DNA of 64,000 nucleotides from Zongyangia hominis (GTDB lineage Bacteria; Bacillota; Clostridia; Oscillospirales; Ruminococcaceae). The position numbers and the translations under genes were made by a program. Positions 33,533 through 43,350 of the stretch are shown in pieces. The notes under the pieces were generated by a model. It had not been told where the DNA came from, made no database searches, and worked only from the letters and a program-made list of their open reading frames with translations. The stretch lies in assembly GCF_014385095.1 (NCBI RefSeq), contig NZ_JACRTC010000006.1:1-64000 (forward strand), in the 5' to 3' direction. Positions within the stretch are counted from its first letter, which is position 1; each line of letters starts with the position of its first letter.

Positions 33533-33565
33533 AAAGGAACGAAACCGCAAGGGTTTCGTTCCTTT
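33533..33565 (-). terminator. Terminator after the orphan P-loop gene
   Basis: 14-bp perfect stem AAAGGAACGAAACC with GGTTTCGTTCCTTT, then TTTGTTGTTTTT on the minus strand. Confidence 0.9.
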
Positions 33566-33600
33566 GTATCGCTTAAAGCAAGGGGACAAAGGGCATCGGG

Positions 33601-34008
33601 TTAGATGATGAACTTTGTGATCGCGTCAGGAATTTCAGATTTGTCGCAGGAAACGGTAAAGAGCAAGTTGACGTTCTTTCCGTGATGTGCCTCCAGCTTT
33701 TCCACCATCTCGGCGAAAGCGCCCAGATCGCGGCCCACAATTTTGAGGGTGGCGTCGATGCACAGGTCGGTGATGTCGTAGTTGCCGGCGAGCAGGCCGC
33801 ACAGGAAACCGTAGAACGCGTCGCAGCCGCTGACTCCGTAATCGTCGATGTCGATTAACCGGACTTTCATGTCCAGATCATAGGTCAGCTTGAGACCTTT
33901 CTCGATGCAAACCACATTGCCGTTGGAGGTCTGCGCCGCGTCATTGACCATATTGATCAGCGTCTTTGTCTTTCCGGAACCCTTATTTCCAACGATGAGC
34001 TTTATCAT
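33601..34008 (-). CDS. Orphan P-loop protein (135 aa)
   Basis: It begins MIKLIVGNKGSGKTKTLI, a clear Walker A at residues 7-14, followed by a small mixed alpha/beta domain (VRLIDIDDYGVSG, VNLLFTVSCDKSEIPDAITKFI). The likely Walker B aspartates are in LIDID. Far smaller than PilT or other motor ATPases, though such proteins are sometimes given that label. Monocistronic, with its own promoter, a 5' hairpin and a terminator. Function unknown; nucleotide binding is the only safe statement. Confidence 0.75.
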   Translation of the reverse strand: MIKLIVGNKGSGKTKTLINMVNDAAQTSNGNVVCIEKGLKLTYDLDMKVRLIDIDDYGVSGCDAFYGFLCGLLAGNYDITDLCIDATLKIVGRDLGAFAEMVEKLEAHHGKNVNLLFTVSCDKSEIPDAITKFII

Positions 34009-34077
34009 GTGAAATTCCTCCCTTGAAACGGACGGAAGCCGCCCATTTTTTAACAGTGTTATTTGAACTTCGATGAC

Positions 34078-34110
34078 CGGATTTTTCCTTCTTCGCCGGG
34101 GAAAAATCCG
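34078..34110 (-). other. Hairpin in the 5' leader of the P-loop gene
   Basis: 11-bp perfect stem CGGATTTTTCC with GGAAAAATCCG and an 11-nt loop, right at the predicted transcript start. No T-run follows on the minus strand, so it is a leader structure or mRNA stabiliser, not a terminator. Confidence 0.65.
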
Positions 34111-34128
34111 ACTTCATTTCATACTTCT

Positions 34129-34157
34129 ACAATACAATATCAAGACGGACTTGTCAA
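34129..34157 (-). promoter_or_regulatory. Promoter of the orphan P-loop gene
   Basis: Minus strand TTGACA (34157-34152), 17 nt, TATTGT (34134-34129), directly after the pgi stop codon. Confidence 0.8.
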
Positions 34158-34158
34158 A

Positions 34159-35496
<1,338 letters not shown>

Positions 35497-35563
35497 TGGT
35501 CTTCCCCTTTCTGCTTTTCCGTCAGTTTTGCTCGTCTGCGATGTCTCTGATTTGGTACTCTTT

Positions 35564-35592
35564 ATTTTACTCTATCCAGTCATATTTTTCAA
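35564..35592 (-). promoter_or_regulatory. pgi promoter
   Basis: Minus strand TTGAAA (35592-35587), 17 nt, TAAAAT (35569-35564). Confidence 0.8.
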
Positions 35593-35648
35593 GTATGGGA
35601 TTTTAATTCGACACATTTTTGTGTAGTATCCACAAAATTTTAGTATCT

Positions 35649-36968
35649 TTATCCCACCATCGTCCGGAATAAGATGCCAAAGGCCTTGCCAAAGGTCATC
35701 TTTTCGACGGACTGTGACGCCACCATGTTGTAGCTGAGGATTTCCTCCCCGTCCAGCTTCACCACCACCCGGCCCACGGTCTGGCCCTGTTCCACCGGGG
35801 CGGTAACCTCGGGCAGCAGTTCCAACTCCTGGGTGAGCTCCTTGGCCCGGCCCTTTTGGAGCACCAGGCTCCCCGGCTGCTCGGCCTTGCAGGCGACCTC
35901 CTTCTCCACGCCGCCGGTCACCTTGACGGGCGCGTCGGCGCAAAGGGGCTCGATGTTAGCCACCTCGTAGTTGGCAAAGCCGAAGTCCAACAGCTTCCGT
36001 GCGGTGTAAAAGCGCTCGTCGCTGGTGGCGCTGCCCAGGGTGACGGCGATGAGGGTCATGCCGCCCCGGGTGGCGCTGGCGGACAGGCAGCTGCCCGCGC
36101 CGTTGGTGGTGCCGGTCTTGAGCCCCGTGGCCCCGTCGTAGAAACGGATCATCTTATTGGTGTTGACAAGCTGGGTCTGGCCGCCCCGCAGGGAATCCAT
36201 CCAAATGGTGGAGTATTCCAAAATCTTGGGGTGCTTGAGCAGCTCCATGGACATGATGGCGATGTCCCTGGCCGTGGAAAGGTGTCCCTGGGCGTCCAGG
36301 CCGTTGGCGTTGATGAAGGTGGTGTTCTTCATCCCCAGTTGCTGGGCCCGCTCGTTCATCATGGCCACAAAGGCCTCCTCGCTGCCCGCCACATGCTCGG
36401 CCAGACACACCGCCGCGTCGTTGGCCGAAGAGACCGCCGTGGCCTTGAGCAGGTCGTTGACGCTCATCTGCTCATTGGGTTCCAGCCAGATCTGGCTGCC
36501 GCCCATGTCCGCGGCGTGCTGGGAGCAGGTGGCCATGTCGTCAATGGATATTTTGCCCGAATCGACGGCCTCCATCACCAACAGCAGGGTCATAATTTTG
36601 GTGATGGAGGCGGGGGGATACTGCTCGTCGGGGTTAAAGGAGTAGAGGACCTGGCCGGTGGACTGCTCCATCAAAATGACGGACTTGGATTTGATATCCA
36701 CCTGGGCCTCCGTTCCGCCGGGGGCCTGCTGCTGGCTCTCCCCGCTTCCCTGCGTACTGTCGGGCGCCTTCTCCTCCCCGGGCGCTGTGGTCGTTGTGGG
36801 CGCGCTCTCGGCGGGTGCCTGGGTGGTGGGCGCCGCCGTAGATTCCGCCGCCGTCGTTGTGGGCGCCACGGCCGGCCACTCGCCGGCGGCGTGCACCGCA
36901 GGCGCCATCATCCCCAATAGGAGAGAAAATAAAACAAGATAAGCCACAAAACTCGATTTGACCTTCAT
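35649..36968 (-). CDS. dacF: D-alanyl-D-alanine carboxypeptidase (PBP5/DacF family), second copy
   Basis: 439 aa. Signal peptide (FVAYLVLFSLLLGMMAPAVHA), then about 75 residues of Thr/Ala/Pro/Glu-rich low-complexity linker, then the peptidase: PASITKIM (SxxK), SSANDAAV (SxN), GLKTGTTNGAGS (KTG), a PBP5 C-terminal beta domain and an amphipathic membrane tail. The linker would hold the enzyme away from the membrane, unusual for this family. ATG at 36968 has GGAGG 7 nt upstream; a GTG one codon earlier is possible. It differs from the carboxypeptidase at 21126, so the two probably act at different places or times. Confidence 0.9.
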   Translation of the reverse strand: MKVKSSFVAYLVLFSLLLGMMAPAVHAAGEWPAVAPTTTAAESTAAPTTQAPAESAPTTTTAPGEEKAPDSTQGSGESQQQAPGGTEAQVDIKSKSVILMEQSTGQVLYSFNPDEQYPPASITKIMTLLLVMEAVDSGKISIDDMATCSQHAADMGGSQIWLEPNEQMSVNDLLKATAVSSANDAAVCLAEHVAGSEEAFVAMMNERAQQLGMKNTTFINANGLDAQGHLSTARDIAIMSMELLKHPKILEYSTIWMDSLRGGQTQLVNTNKMIRFYDGATGLKTGTTNGAGSCLSASATRGGMTLIAVTLGSATSDERFYTARKLLDFGFANYEVANIEPLCADAPVKVTGGVEKEVACKAEQPGSLVLQKGRAKELTQELELLPEVTAPVEQGQTVGRVVVKLDGEEILSYNMVASQSVEKMTFGKAFGILFRTMVG

Positions 36969-36989
36969 CACCGCACCTCCGCTACTATG

Positions 36990-37029
36990 AAAAAGCCGGC
37001 CGCGCTCACATCGGCCGCGCCGGCTTTTT
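36990..37029 (-). terminator. Terminator-shaped hairpin directly before dacF
   Basis: 11-bp perfect outer stem AAAAAGCCGGC with GCCGGCTTTTT and a GC-rich interior. On the minus strand it ends in a TTTTT run only about 10 nt before the dacF ribosome site. Either dacF starts inside this short gap or the hairpin conditions its transcription. Confidence 0.6.
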
Positions 37030-37185
37030 GGCGGCGCCCAGACGGGGCCCGCCTTTTTTTCATTTAGTACATGTTTATGCGCCGTGCGGCGCGATATGCG
37101 ATGAATTGCGAAAGGGGCCGTCCCTTCCGGCGGACACCCCCCCGCCCGGGACGGGCGCGGCGGCGAAAAGCTGCGGGAAAAAGAA

Positions 37186-37213
37186 AAAACACACCTTTTG
37201 CAAGGTGTGTTTT
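37186..37213 (-). terminator. Terminator after the HPr-like gene
   Basis: 12-bp perfect stem AAAACACACCTT with AAGGTGTGTTTT, then TTCTTTTTC on the minus strand. Confidence 0.9.
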
Positions 37214-37225
37214 ATCAGACGGAAT

Positions 37226-37453
37226 TTATGCCGCGAATTCCTTGATTTCCTCGAGGAATTTGTCACATTCAATGGCGTGAATTTCCAGCTTGATGGGTTT
37301 GGACAAATCCAGGCTGAAGATACCCATGATGGACTTCGCGTCGACGATGTGGCGGCCGCTGATCATATCCACATCAAAGTCATACATGCAAACGATCTTT
37401 ACGAATTTTTTAACGTCATCAATGGATTTGAGTGCGATGGTGGTCTGTCTCAT
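37226..37453 (-). CDS. HPr-like protein lacking the active-site histidine (Crh-like)
   Basis: 75 aa. The C-terminal two thirds match HPr well, with DAKSIMGIFSLDLSKPIKLEI holding the regulatory serine of the KSIMG motif (HPr Ser46 region). The N-terminal GLHARP loop with His15 is missing; that region reads KSIDDVKKFVKIV. It therefore cannot pass phosphate in the PTS but could still be phosphorylated by an HPr kinase, as for Bacillus Crh, a regulator of carbon catabolite control. Monocistronic, with a divergent promoter shared with mtaB. Confidence 0.82.
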   Translation of the reverse strand: MRQTTIALKSIDDVKKFVKIVCMYDFDVDMISGRHIVDAKSIMGIFSLDLSKPIKLEIHAIECDKFLEEIKEFAA

Positions 37454-37535
37454 ACTGTCTGCCTCCTTATTTTACCTTGTGGGTGCCAACCAGTCATCAG
37501 GCTGTTGGGTTTTATAAGAAAATCACTATATTTAC

Positions 37536-37564
37536 AATATATCAGCAGCGGAGTTTTTAGTCAA
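37536..37564 (-). promoter_or_regulatory. Promoter of the HPr-like gene
   Basis: Minus strand TTGACT (37564-37559), 17 nt, TATATT (37541-37536). Its -35 is only 7 nt from the mtaB -35 on the other strand. Confidence 0.8.
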
Positions 37565-37571
37565 CTGCTAA

Positions 37572-37600
37572 TTGCAAAACCTTTTGCTGTTGTTTATAAT
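37572..37600 (+). promoter_or_regulatory. mtaB promoter
   Basis: TTGCAA (37572-37577), 17 nt, TATAAT (37595-37600). The transcript would have a leader of about 118 nt, AT-rich, with no recognised structure. Confidence 0.75.
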
Positions 37601-37724
37601 AATAGTATCCATTTTCGCCGTAAAAAGCATCAATTTTTTGAAAAAATTTTTTCTTCATTTTTTTAAGACAATTTTCTGGCAATTATGCCCGTTTTATTCC
37701 ACAAAAAAATGGTCAGGGGGCCTC

Positions 37725-39029
37725 ATGAGAGTACATTTTACCACCCTTGGTTGCAAGGTCAACCAATACGAAACCCAGATTCTTTCCCAGCTTTTTTCCC
37801 AAAGCGGCTTTGATGTTTCCGATTCCCCCGAGGGCGCCGACATCTTTGTGGTCAACTCCTGCACCGTGACGGCCACCGGCGACAAAAAAACCCGCCAGTC
37901 CCTGCGCCGGATGAAGCGGGAGCACCCGGGGGCCTTAGTGGCGCTGACCGGCTGCTTTCCCCAGGCCTTCCCCGAGGAGGCGGCCAAGATCACCGAGGCC
38001 GACGTCATCACCGGCTCCTACAACCGAAAGGGCCTCCTCCCCGCCATCCAGAAGGCTCTCATCACGGGGGAGCGGGTCATCGCCATCACCCCCCACGCCA
38101 AGGGGGAGGCCTTCGAGCCCATGGAGGCCGGCGCCTTCTTGGACCGAACCCGCGCCTTTGTCAAAATTGAGGACGGCTGCGACCGGTACTGCTCCTACTG
38201 CATCATCCCCACCGCCCGGGGCCCCATCCGCTCCAAACCCTTGGAGGAGCTCAGACGGGAGCTGGTCGCCCTGGCAAAACGGGGCTATCAGGAGGCGGTG
38301 CTCGTGGGCATCAACCTCTCCTCCTACGGCCGGGACCTGGGGCTGCGCCTCATCGACGCGGTGGAGCTCGCCTGTTCCGTCGACGGCATCCGCCGGGTGC
38401 GGCTGGGCTCCTTGGAGCCCGAGCTTCTCACCGGGGAGGACATCGAGCGGATGAGCGCTCTTCCCAAATTCTGTCCCCAGTTTCATTTGTCCCTCCAAAG
38501 CGGTTGTGACGCGACCCTCCAGCGGATGAACCGCCACTACGACCGCGCCGAGTATCGGCGGATTGTGGACGATTTGCGGGCACACTTTCCAGGGTGCGCC
38601 ATCACCACCGACGTGATGGTGGGATTCCCCGGCGAGACCGAGGAGGAATTCGCCCAGTCCCTTCAGTTTGTCTCCGACATCGCTTTCGCCAAAGCCCATG
38701 TCTTCGCCTATTCGGTCCGTCCGGGCACCCGGGCGGCCTCCCTGCCCGGACAGGTGTCCCCAACCGACAAGGAGGCGCGCAGCGCCCGGATGATTGCGGC
38801 GGCGGGGGCCACCCGCAGGGCCTTTCTGGACCGGCAGCGGGGCCTCATCGAAGAGGTCCTCTTTGAAACCGGCCGGGACGGCGTCTACGAGGGCTACACC
38901 AAAAATTACACCCCCGTGCGGGTGAAGTCCCCGCTGCCTCTCCAGGGCGCTGTGCGCCTGACCGAGATCGGGGACAACGACGGGGACGTCTGCGAAGGCG
39001 TCCTGCTGGAAGAGAGGCTCACGCCTTAA
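37725..39029 (+). CDS. mtaB: tRNA (N6-threonylcarbamoyladenosine-37-C2)-methylthiotransferase MtaB
   Basis: 434 aa. It adds a methylthio group to t6A37 in ANN-decoding tRNAs. N-terminal UPF0004 domain (FTTLGCKVNQYET with the first cluster cysteine), radical-SAM motif CDRYCSYC (CX3CX2C), and a C-terminal TRAM domain. LGCKVNQYE and the CIIPTARG tail separate MtaB from MiaB and RimO. Start at 37725 with AGGGGG upstream; the 51 in-frame codons before it are promoter and leader. Confidence 0.93.
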   Translation: MRVHFTTLGCKVNQYETQILSQLFSQSGFDVSDSPEGADIFVVNSCTVTATGDKKTRQSLRRMKREHPGALVALTGCFPQAFPEEAAKITEADVITGSYNRKGLLPAIQKALITGERVIAITPHAKGEAFEPMEAGAFLDRTRAFVKIEDGCDRYCSYCIIPTARGPIRSKPLEELRRELVALAKRGYQEAVLVGINLSSYGRDLGLRLIDAVELACSVDGIRRVRLGSLEPELLTGEDIERMSALPKFCPQFHLSLQSGCDATLQRMNRHYDRAEYRRIVDDLRAHFPGCAITTDVMVGFPGETEEEFAQSLQFVSDIAFAKAHVFAYSVRPGTRAASLPGQVSPTDKEARSARMIAAAGATRRAFLDRQRGLIEEVLFETGRDGVYEGYTKNYTPVRVKSPLPLQGAVRLTEIGDNDGDVCEGVLLEERLTP

Positions 39030-39048
39030 CTCATAGAAGTCCATCACA

Positions 39049-39088
39049 GTCCTCCCGTTGCCGCCCTTAGAAACCGGAGGACTTTTCC
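39049..39088 (+). terminator. Probable terminator after mtaB
   Basis: AGTCCTCC and GGAGGACT arms around a 20-nt loop, then TTTCCTTTT. Confidence 0.6.
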
Positions 39089-39122
39089 TTTTGGCAACCC
39101 AATATGATAGGAGTGTTTATTC

Positions 39123-42100
39123 ATGGCAGTTTACCGCATTTATGTAGAGAAAAAGCCGAAATTTGCCGTCGAGGCCGACGCGGTGCTCCAGGACATCCGC
39201 ACTTCCCTGCTCATCGACAGCGTGGAGAAGGTACGGGTTCTCAACCGTTACGACGTGGAGGAGATCGAAGAGGGCGACTTTTTAAGCGCCAGAAACACCG
39301 TCTTTTCCGAGCCCCAGGTGGACACGGTCAGCGACGAGCTGCCCGTCTTAGGCGAAAACGAGCGCATCTTCGCCGTGGAATACCTGCCCGGCCAGTATGA
39401 CCAGCGGGCCGATTCCTGTGCCCAGTGCATCCAGATGTCCACCCAGAAGGACCGGCCGCTGGTTCGCACCGCCCGGATCTACATCCTCTCGGGGCCCATG
39501 GACGACCGGGAGTTTGACCGCATCAAGCACTACCTGATTAACCCGGTGGAAAGCCGGGAAGCGGGCCTCGGCCTCCCCGAAACCCTCAAAGTCCGGTACG
39601 ACATCCCCACCACGGTGGAAACCCTGACCGGCTTTATCGCCCTCTCTGACGAGGAGCTCGCGGCGTTTGTCCGGGACTACGGCCTCGCCATGGACGAGGA
39701 CGACATCAAATTCTGCCAGAATTACTTCAAAAACACCGAGCATCGGGACCCCACCATCACCGAAATCCGCATGATCGACACCTATTGGTCCGACCACTGC
39801 CGGCACACCACCTTCTTGACGAACATCGACAAGGTGGAAATCGAGCCCGGCTACATCCAAGACACCTACGACACCTATCTCCACTACCGGGACGAGCTCT
39901 ATACGAAACAGGGCAAAAGTAAGCCCCAGACCCTGATGGATCTGGCGGTCATCGGCGCAAAGATTCTCAAGGCCCAGGGCAAGCTCCAGGACCTGGACGA
40001 GTCGGAAGAGATCAACGCCTGCTCGGTGAAGATCAAGGTGGACGTGGACGGCAAACTGGAAGACTGGCTGCTCATGTTTAAAAACGAGACCCACAACCAT
40101 CCCACCGAGATCGAGCCCTTCGGCGGCGCGGCCACCTGCCTGGGCGGGGCCATCCGCGACCCGCTTTCCGGGCGCAGCTATGTCTATCAGGCCATGCGGG
40201 TCACCGGCGCGGCCGATCCGCTCGTCCCCGTCTCCGAGACCATGGAGGGCAAGCTCCCCCAGAAAAAGCTCGTGACCACCGCCGCCAACGGCTACAGCTC
40301 CTACGGCAACCAGATCGGCCTGGCCACCGGCCATGTCAGTGAGGTCTATCACCCGGGCTACGCGGCCAAACGCCTGGAAATCGGCGCGGTCATCGGCGCG
40401 GCCCCGGAGGAAAACGTGGTCAGGGAGCGCCCCGTCCCCGGCGACATCATCATCCTGCTGGGCGGGCGCACCGGCCGGGACGGCTGTGGCGGGGCCACCG
40501 GCTCCTCCAAGAGCCACACCTTGGAATCCTTGGAAAGTTGCGGCGCGGAGGTCCAAAAGGGCAACCCGCCCGAGGAGAGAAAGCTCCAGCGCCTCTTTAG
40601 GGACCCCCAGGTCACCCGGATGATCAAGCGCTGCAACGACTTCGGCGCGGGCGGCGTGTCGGTGGCCATCGGCGAGCTGGCCGACGGGCTGCGCATCAAT
40701 CTGGACGCGGTGCCCAAAAAGTACGACGGCCTCGACGGCACCGAGCTTGCCATCAGCGAGAGCCAGGAGCGGATGGCGGTCGTGGTGGACAAGATGGACG
40801 TGGACGACTTTATCGCCGCCGCCTCCAAGGAAAACCTGGAAGCCACCGTGGTGGCCGTGGTCGAGAAGGAACCGAGGCTTACCATGGAGTGGAACGGCAA
40901 CGTCATCGTCGACCTCTCCCGGGAGTTTTTAAATTCCAACGGCGCTTCCAAGCACACCGACATGAAGATCGAGGCCCCCGCCGTCATCGGCGGGGCCAAA
41001 GGAACTATCGGCGACACCACGGCTAAATGGTGCGCCCACCTCAGCCAATTAAACGTCTGCCAGCAGAAGGGGCTCGTCGAGCGCTTTGACTCCACCATCG
41101 GCGCGGGGACCGTCCTCATGCCCTACGGCGGCGTAAGACAGCTCTCCCCCTCCCAGGCCATGGCGGCCAAAATTCCGGTCCTCTCCGGCGAGACGGCCAC
41201 CTGCTCGATCATGGGCTGGGGCTTTAATCCGGACCTGAGCAGCTTGAGCCCCTACCACGGGGCCATGGCCGCGGTGGTGGAATCCATCGCCAAGGTCATC
41301 GCGGCGGGCGGCAGCTACCACAAGTGCTGGCTGACCTTCCAGGAGTATTTCGAGCGGACCAAAAACGACCCCAAGCGCTGGGGCAAGCCCCTCTCCGCCC
41401 TGCTCGGCGCCCTCAAAGCCCAGCTGGAACTGGGTTGCGCGGCCATCGGCGGCAAGGACTCCATGTCCGGCACCTTTGAGGAGCTGGACGTCCCGCCCAC
41501 CCTCACTTCCTTCGCCGTGTCGGTGACGAGCATCGCTCACATCGTCACCACCGACTTTAAAAAGGCGGGACACGATGTCTGTCTCATCGCCCCCCGCTAC
41601 GACGAAAACCATCTCGTCGACTTCGACGACCTCAAATCCGTCTGGAACCGGGTGGAGAGCGCCGTCAGCGCCGGGGAAGTCAAAGCCGCTTGGGCCCTCG
41701 GTTACGGCGGCGTCCCGGAGGGCATCGCCAAGATGTGCTTCGGAAACGGCCTGGGCTTCCGCTTTACCGACGATCAGGCCGCGAGGCTGGATATCCCCGC
41801 GTATTGGGACAATGTCTACGGCGGCTTCCTGCTGGAGATGGCCGAGGGCGCGGCGCCGGTGGGCAAGGTCATCGGCCAGGTAATTTCCGAATATCGGGTG
41901 GAAACCCCCGACGGCGCGGTGGATCTCGGGGAGGTCCAGGACGCCTGGCAGCAAAAGCTCAATCCCGTCTTCCCCTGGACGATTGCCCCCCGCACCGAGG
42001 CTGTCAAGAGCTTCTCCTTTACAGCGGACAAATGGCCATCCCCGGCCGTCAAAGTGGCCAAGCCCCGGATCCTCATCCCCGTCTTCCCCGGCACCAACTG

Positions 42101-42860
42101 CGAGTACGACATGGCGAGAGCCTTTGAGCGGGCCGGCGGCCTTCCCGAAATCTTTGTGGTGAGAAACCTCTCGTCCTCCCAGATCGAGGAGAGCGTCGAG
42201 CGGATGGCCGCGCTCATCGCCGAAAGCCAGATCATCGCCCTGCCCGGCGGATTCTCCGGCGGCGACGAGCCGGACGGCTCGGGCAAGTTCATCACCGCCT
42301 TCTTCCGCAATCCCGCGGTCAAAGACGCGGTCCACGACCTGCTCAAAAACAGGGACGGCCTGATGTGCGGCATCTGCAACGGCTTCCAGGCGCTGGTCAA
42401 GTTGGGCCTCGTGCCCTTCGGCGAAATCCGCGACATGGACGAAGGCTGCCCGACGCTGACCTACAACAAGATCGGCCGCCATCAGTCCATGCTGGTGCGC
42501 ACCCGGATCGCCTCCAACAAGTCCCCGTGGCTGATGCACACCCGGGTGGGCGACATCCACACCATCCCCATCTCCCACGGTGAGGGCCGGTTCATCGCCT
42601 CCGAGGAGCTGATCTCCTCCATGGAGGAACAGGGCCAGATCGCCACCCAGTATGTGGACGAGGCGGGACGTCCCACCCTGGACATCCGCTTTAACCCCAA
42701 CACCTCCGTCCACGCCATCGAGGGCGCCACCTCCCCGGACGGACGCATCTTCGGCAAGATGGGCCACTCCGAGCGTCTCTCCGCCGGCGTGTACCAGAAT
42801 GTCCCCGGCGCGTTTGATCAGCGCATGTTCGAGGGCGCTGTGGACTATTTCACGAAATAG
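39123..42860 (+). CDS. purL: Phosphoribosylformylglycinamidine synthase, single-chain PurL
   Basis: 1245 aa, the large fused form that holds PurS-, PurL- and PurQ-like parts in one chain. It turns FGAR, ATP and glutamine into FGAM in purine synthesis. FGAMS signatures: YWSDHCRHTTF (about 220), ETHNHPTEIEPFGGAATC, GGRTGRDGCGGATGSSKS, and a C-terminal class I amidotransferase with MCGICNGFQAL (nucleophile Cys) and ISHGEGRF. Many Firmicutes use three separate genes, but this long form is known from Clostridia. GGAGTG lies before the ATG. It stands alone; no other pur genes are in the window. Confidence 0.95.
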   Translation: MAVYRIYVEKKPKFAVEADAVLQDIRTSLLIDSVEKVRVLNRYDVEEIEEGDFLSARNTVFSEPQVDTVSDELPVLGENERIFAVEYLPGQYDQRADSCAQCIQMSTQKDRPLVRTARIYILSGPMDDREFDRIKHYLINPVESREAGLGLPETLKVRYDIPTTVETLTGFIALSDEELAAFVRDYGLAMDEDDIKFCQNYFKNTEHRDPTITEIRMIDTYWSDHCRHTTFLTNIDKVEIEPGYIQDTYDTYLHYRDELYTKQGKSKPQTLMDLAVIGAKILKAQGKLQDLDESEEINACSVKIKVDVDGKLEDWLLMFKNETHNHPTEIEPFGGAATCLGGAIRDPLSGRSYVYQAMRVTGAADPLVPVSETMEGKLPQKKLVTTAANGYSSYGNQIGLATGHVSEVYHPGYAAKRLEIGAVIGAAPEENVVRERPVPGDIIILLGGRTGRDGCGGATGSSKSHTLESLESCGAEVQKGNPPEERKLQRLFRDPQVTRMIKRCNDFGAGGVSVAIGELADGLRINLDAVPKKYDGLDGTELAISESQERMAVVVDKMDVDDFIAAASKENLEATVVAVVEKEPRLTMEWNGNVIVDLSREFLNSNGASKHTDMKIEAPAVIGGAKGTIGDTTAKWCAHLSQLNVCQQKGLVERFDSTIGAGTVLMPYGGVRQLSPSQAMAAKIPVLSGETATCSIMGWGFNPDLSSLSPYHGAMAAVVESIAKVIAAGGSYHKCWLTFQEYFERTKNDPKRWGKPLSALLGALKAQLELGCAAIGGKDSMSGTFEELDVPPTLTSFAVSVTSIAHIVTTDFKKAGHDVCLIAPRYDENHLVDFDDLKSVWNRVESAVSAGEVKAAWALGYGGVPEGIAKMCFGNGLGFRFTDDQAARLDIPAYWDNVYGGFLLEMAEGAAPVGKVIGQVISEYRVETPDGAVDLGEVQDAWQQKLNPVFPWTIAPRTEAVKSFSFTADKWPSPAVKVAKPRILIPVFPGTNCEYDMARAFERAGGLPEIFVVRNLSSSQIEESVERMAALIAESQIIALPGGFSGGDEPDGSGKFITAFFRNPAVKDAVHDLLKNRDGLMCGICNGFQALVKLGLVPFGEIRDMDEGCPTLTYNKIGRHQSMLVRTRIASNKSPWLMHTRVGDIHTIPISHGEGRFIASEELISSMEEQGQIATQYVDEAGRPTLDIRFNPNTSVHAIEGATSPDGRIFGKMGHSERLSAGVYQNVPGAFDQRMFEGAVDYFTK

Positions 42861-42882
42861 CCCTGCCTATCCTATGTATAAT

Positions 42883-42914
42883 AAAACCCGATGTCATATT
42901 TGACATCGGGTTTT
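42883..42914 (+). terminator. Terminator after purL
   Basis: 14-bp perfect stem AAAACCCGATGTCA with TGACATCGGGTTTT, followed by TT. Confidence 0.92.
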
Positions 42915-42998
42915 TTGCTCTGTCTCACCGGAAAAACGTAAAAACTTTCAAAAAGGATAAGGACTTCTTAAATAATTTTGAAATTTTTACCTGAACCA

Positions 42999-43027
42999 TT
43001 CACACCGCGGCGAAAACCAAGTATACT
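42999..43027 (+). promoter_or_regulatory. Promoter of the VTT-domain gene leader
   Basis: TTCACA (42999-43004), 17 nt, TATACT (43022-43027). The predicted leader to the ATG at 43351 is about 315 nt long and begins with a GGACAG/CTGTCC hairpin (about 43035-43049). Confidence 0.65.
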
Positions 43028-43084
43028 ACTGTTGGACAGATCCTGTCCCGCGCATGTATGAACGGTTGAATCGGAGGAAAAACA

Positions 43085-43168
43085 ATGAAAAGGTGGCATC
43101 TTCCAGCGCCAGTTCCGGGCGGCGCGGCAAAGGTCCCTCGAATTCGGGGGCAATATCCCGCATTGTGA
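43085..43168 (+). CDS. Leader ORF of 27 codons
   Basis: A short ORF in the long leader of the VTT gene. It has a near-ideal ribosome site (CGGAGGAAAAACA before the ATG), better than that of the downstream gene. The product is basic and Pro/Gly-rich, starting MKRWHLPAPVPGG and ending RGQYPAL. No signal peptide or membrane helix. It may be a regulatory upstream ORF or a small protein; no family recognised. Confidence 0.45.
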   Translation: MKRWHLPAPVPGGAAKVPRIRGQYPAL

Positions 43169-43350
43169 GCGTCTGCGTCGTGGTTCCGGAGAGGGGAGGC
43201 GCTTTCCGTTTTATTTTCAAAGATTAAGTGTCCCGGCGGGACAGTAACTATTCTATGCGGGGCGCTTTAAAACTTACAAAGCAAATGCTGGACGCTTCCA
43301 GCTCCAAAAATTGCAGAACGTCATTTTGATACAGAAAGGCCGGTAGCAGC

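Noticed and set aside
41049..42767. 572-codon minus-strand frame opposite purL
   Set aside because: Antisense shadow of a GC-rich gene; no ribosome site, no family motifs, and purL is certain on the other strand.
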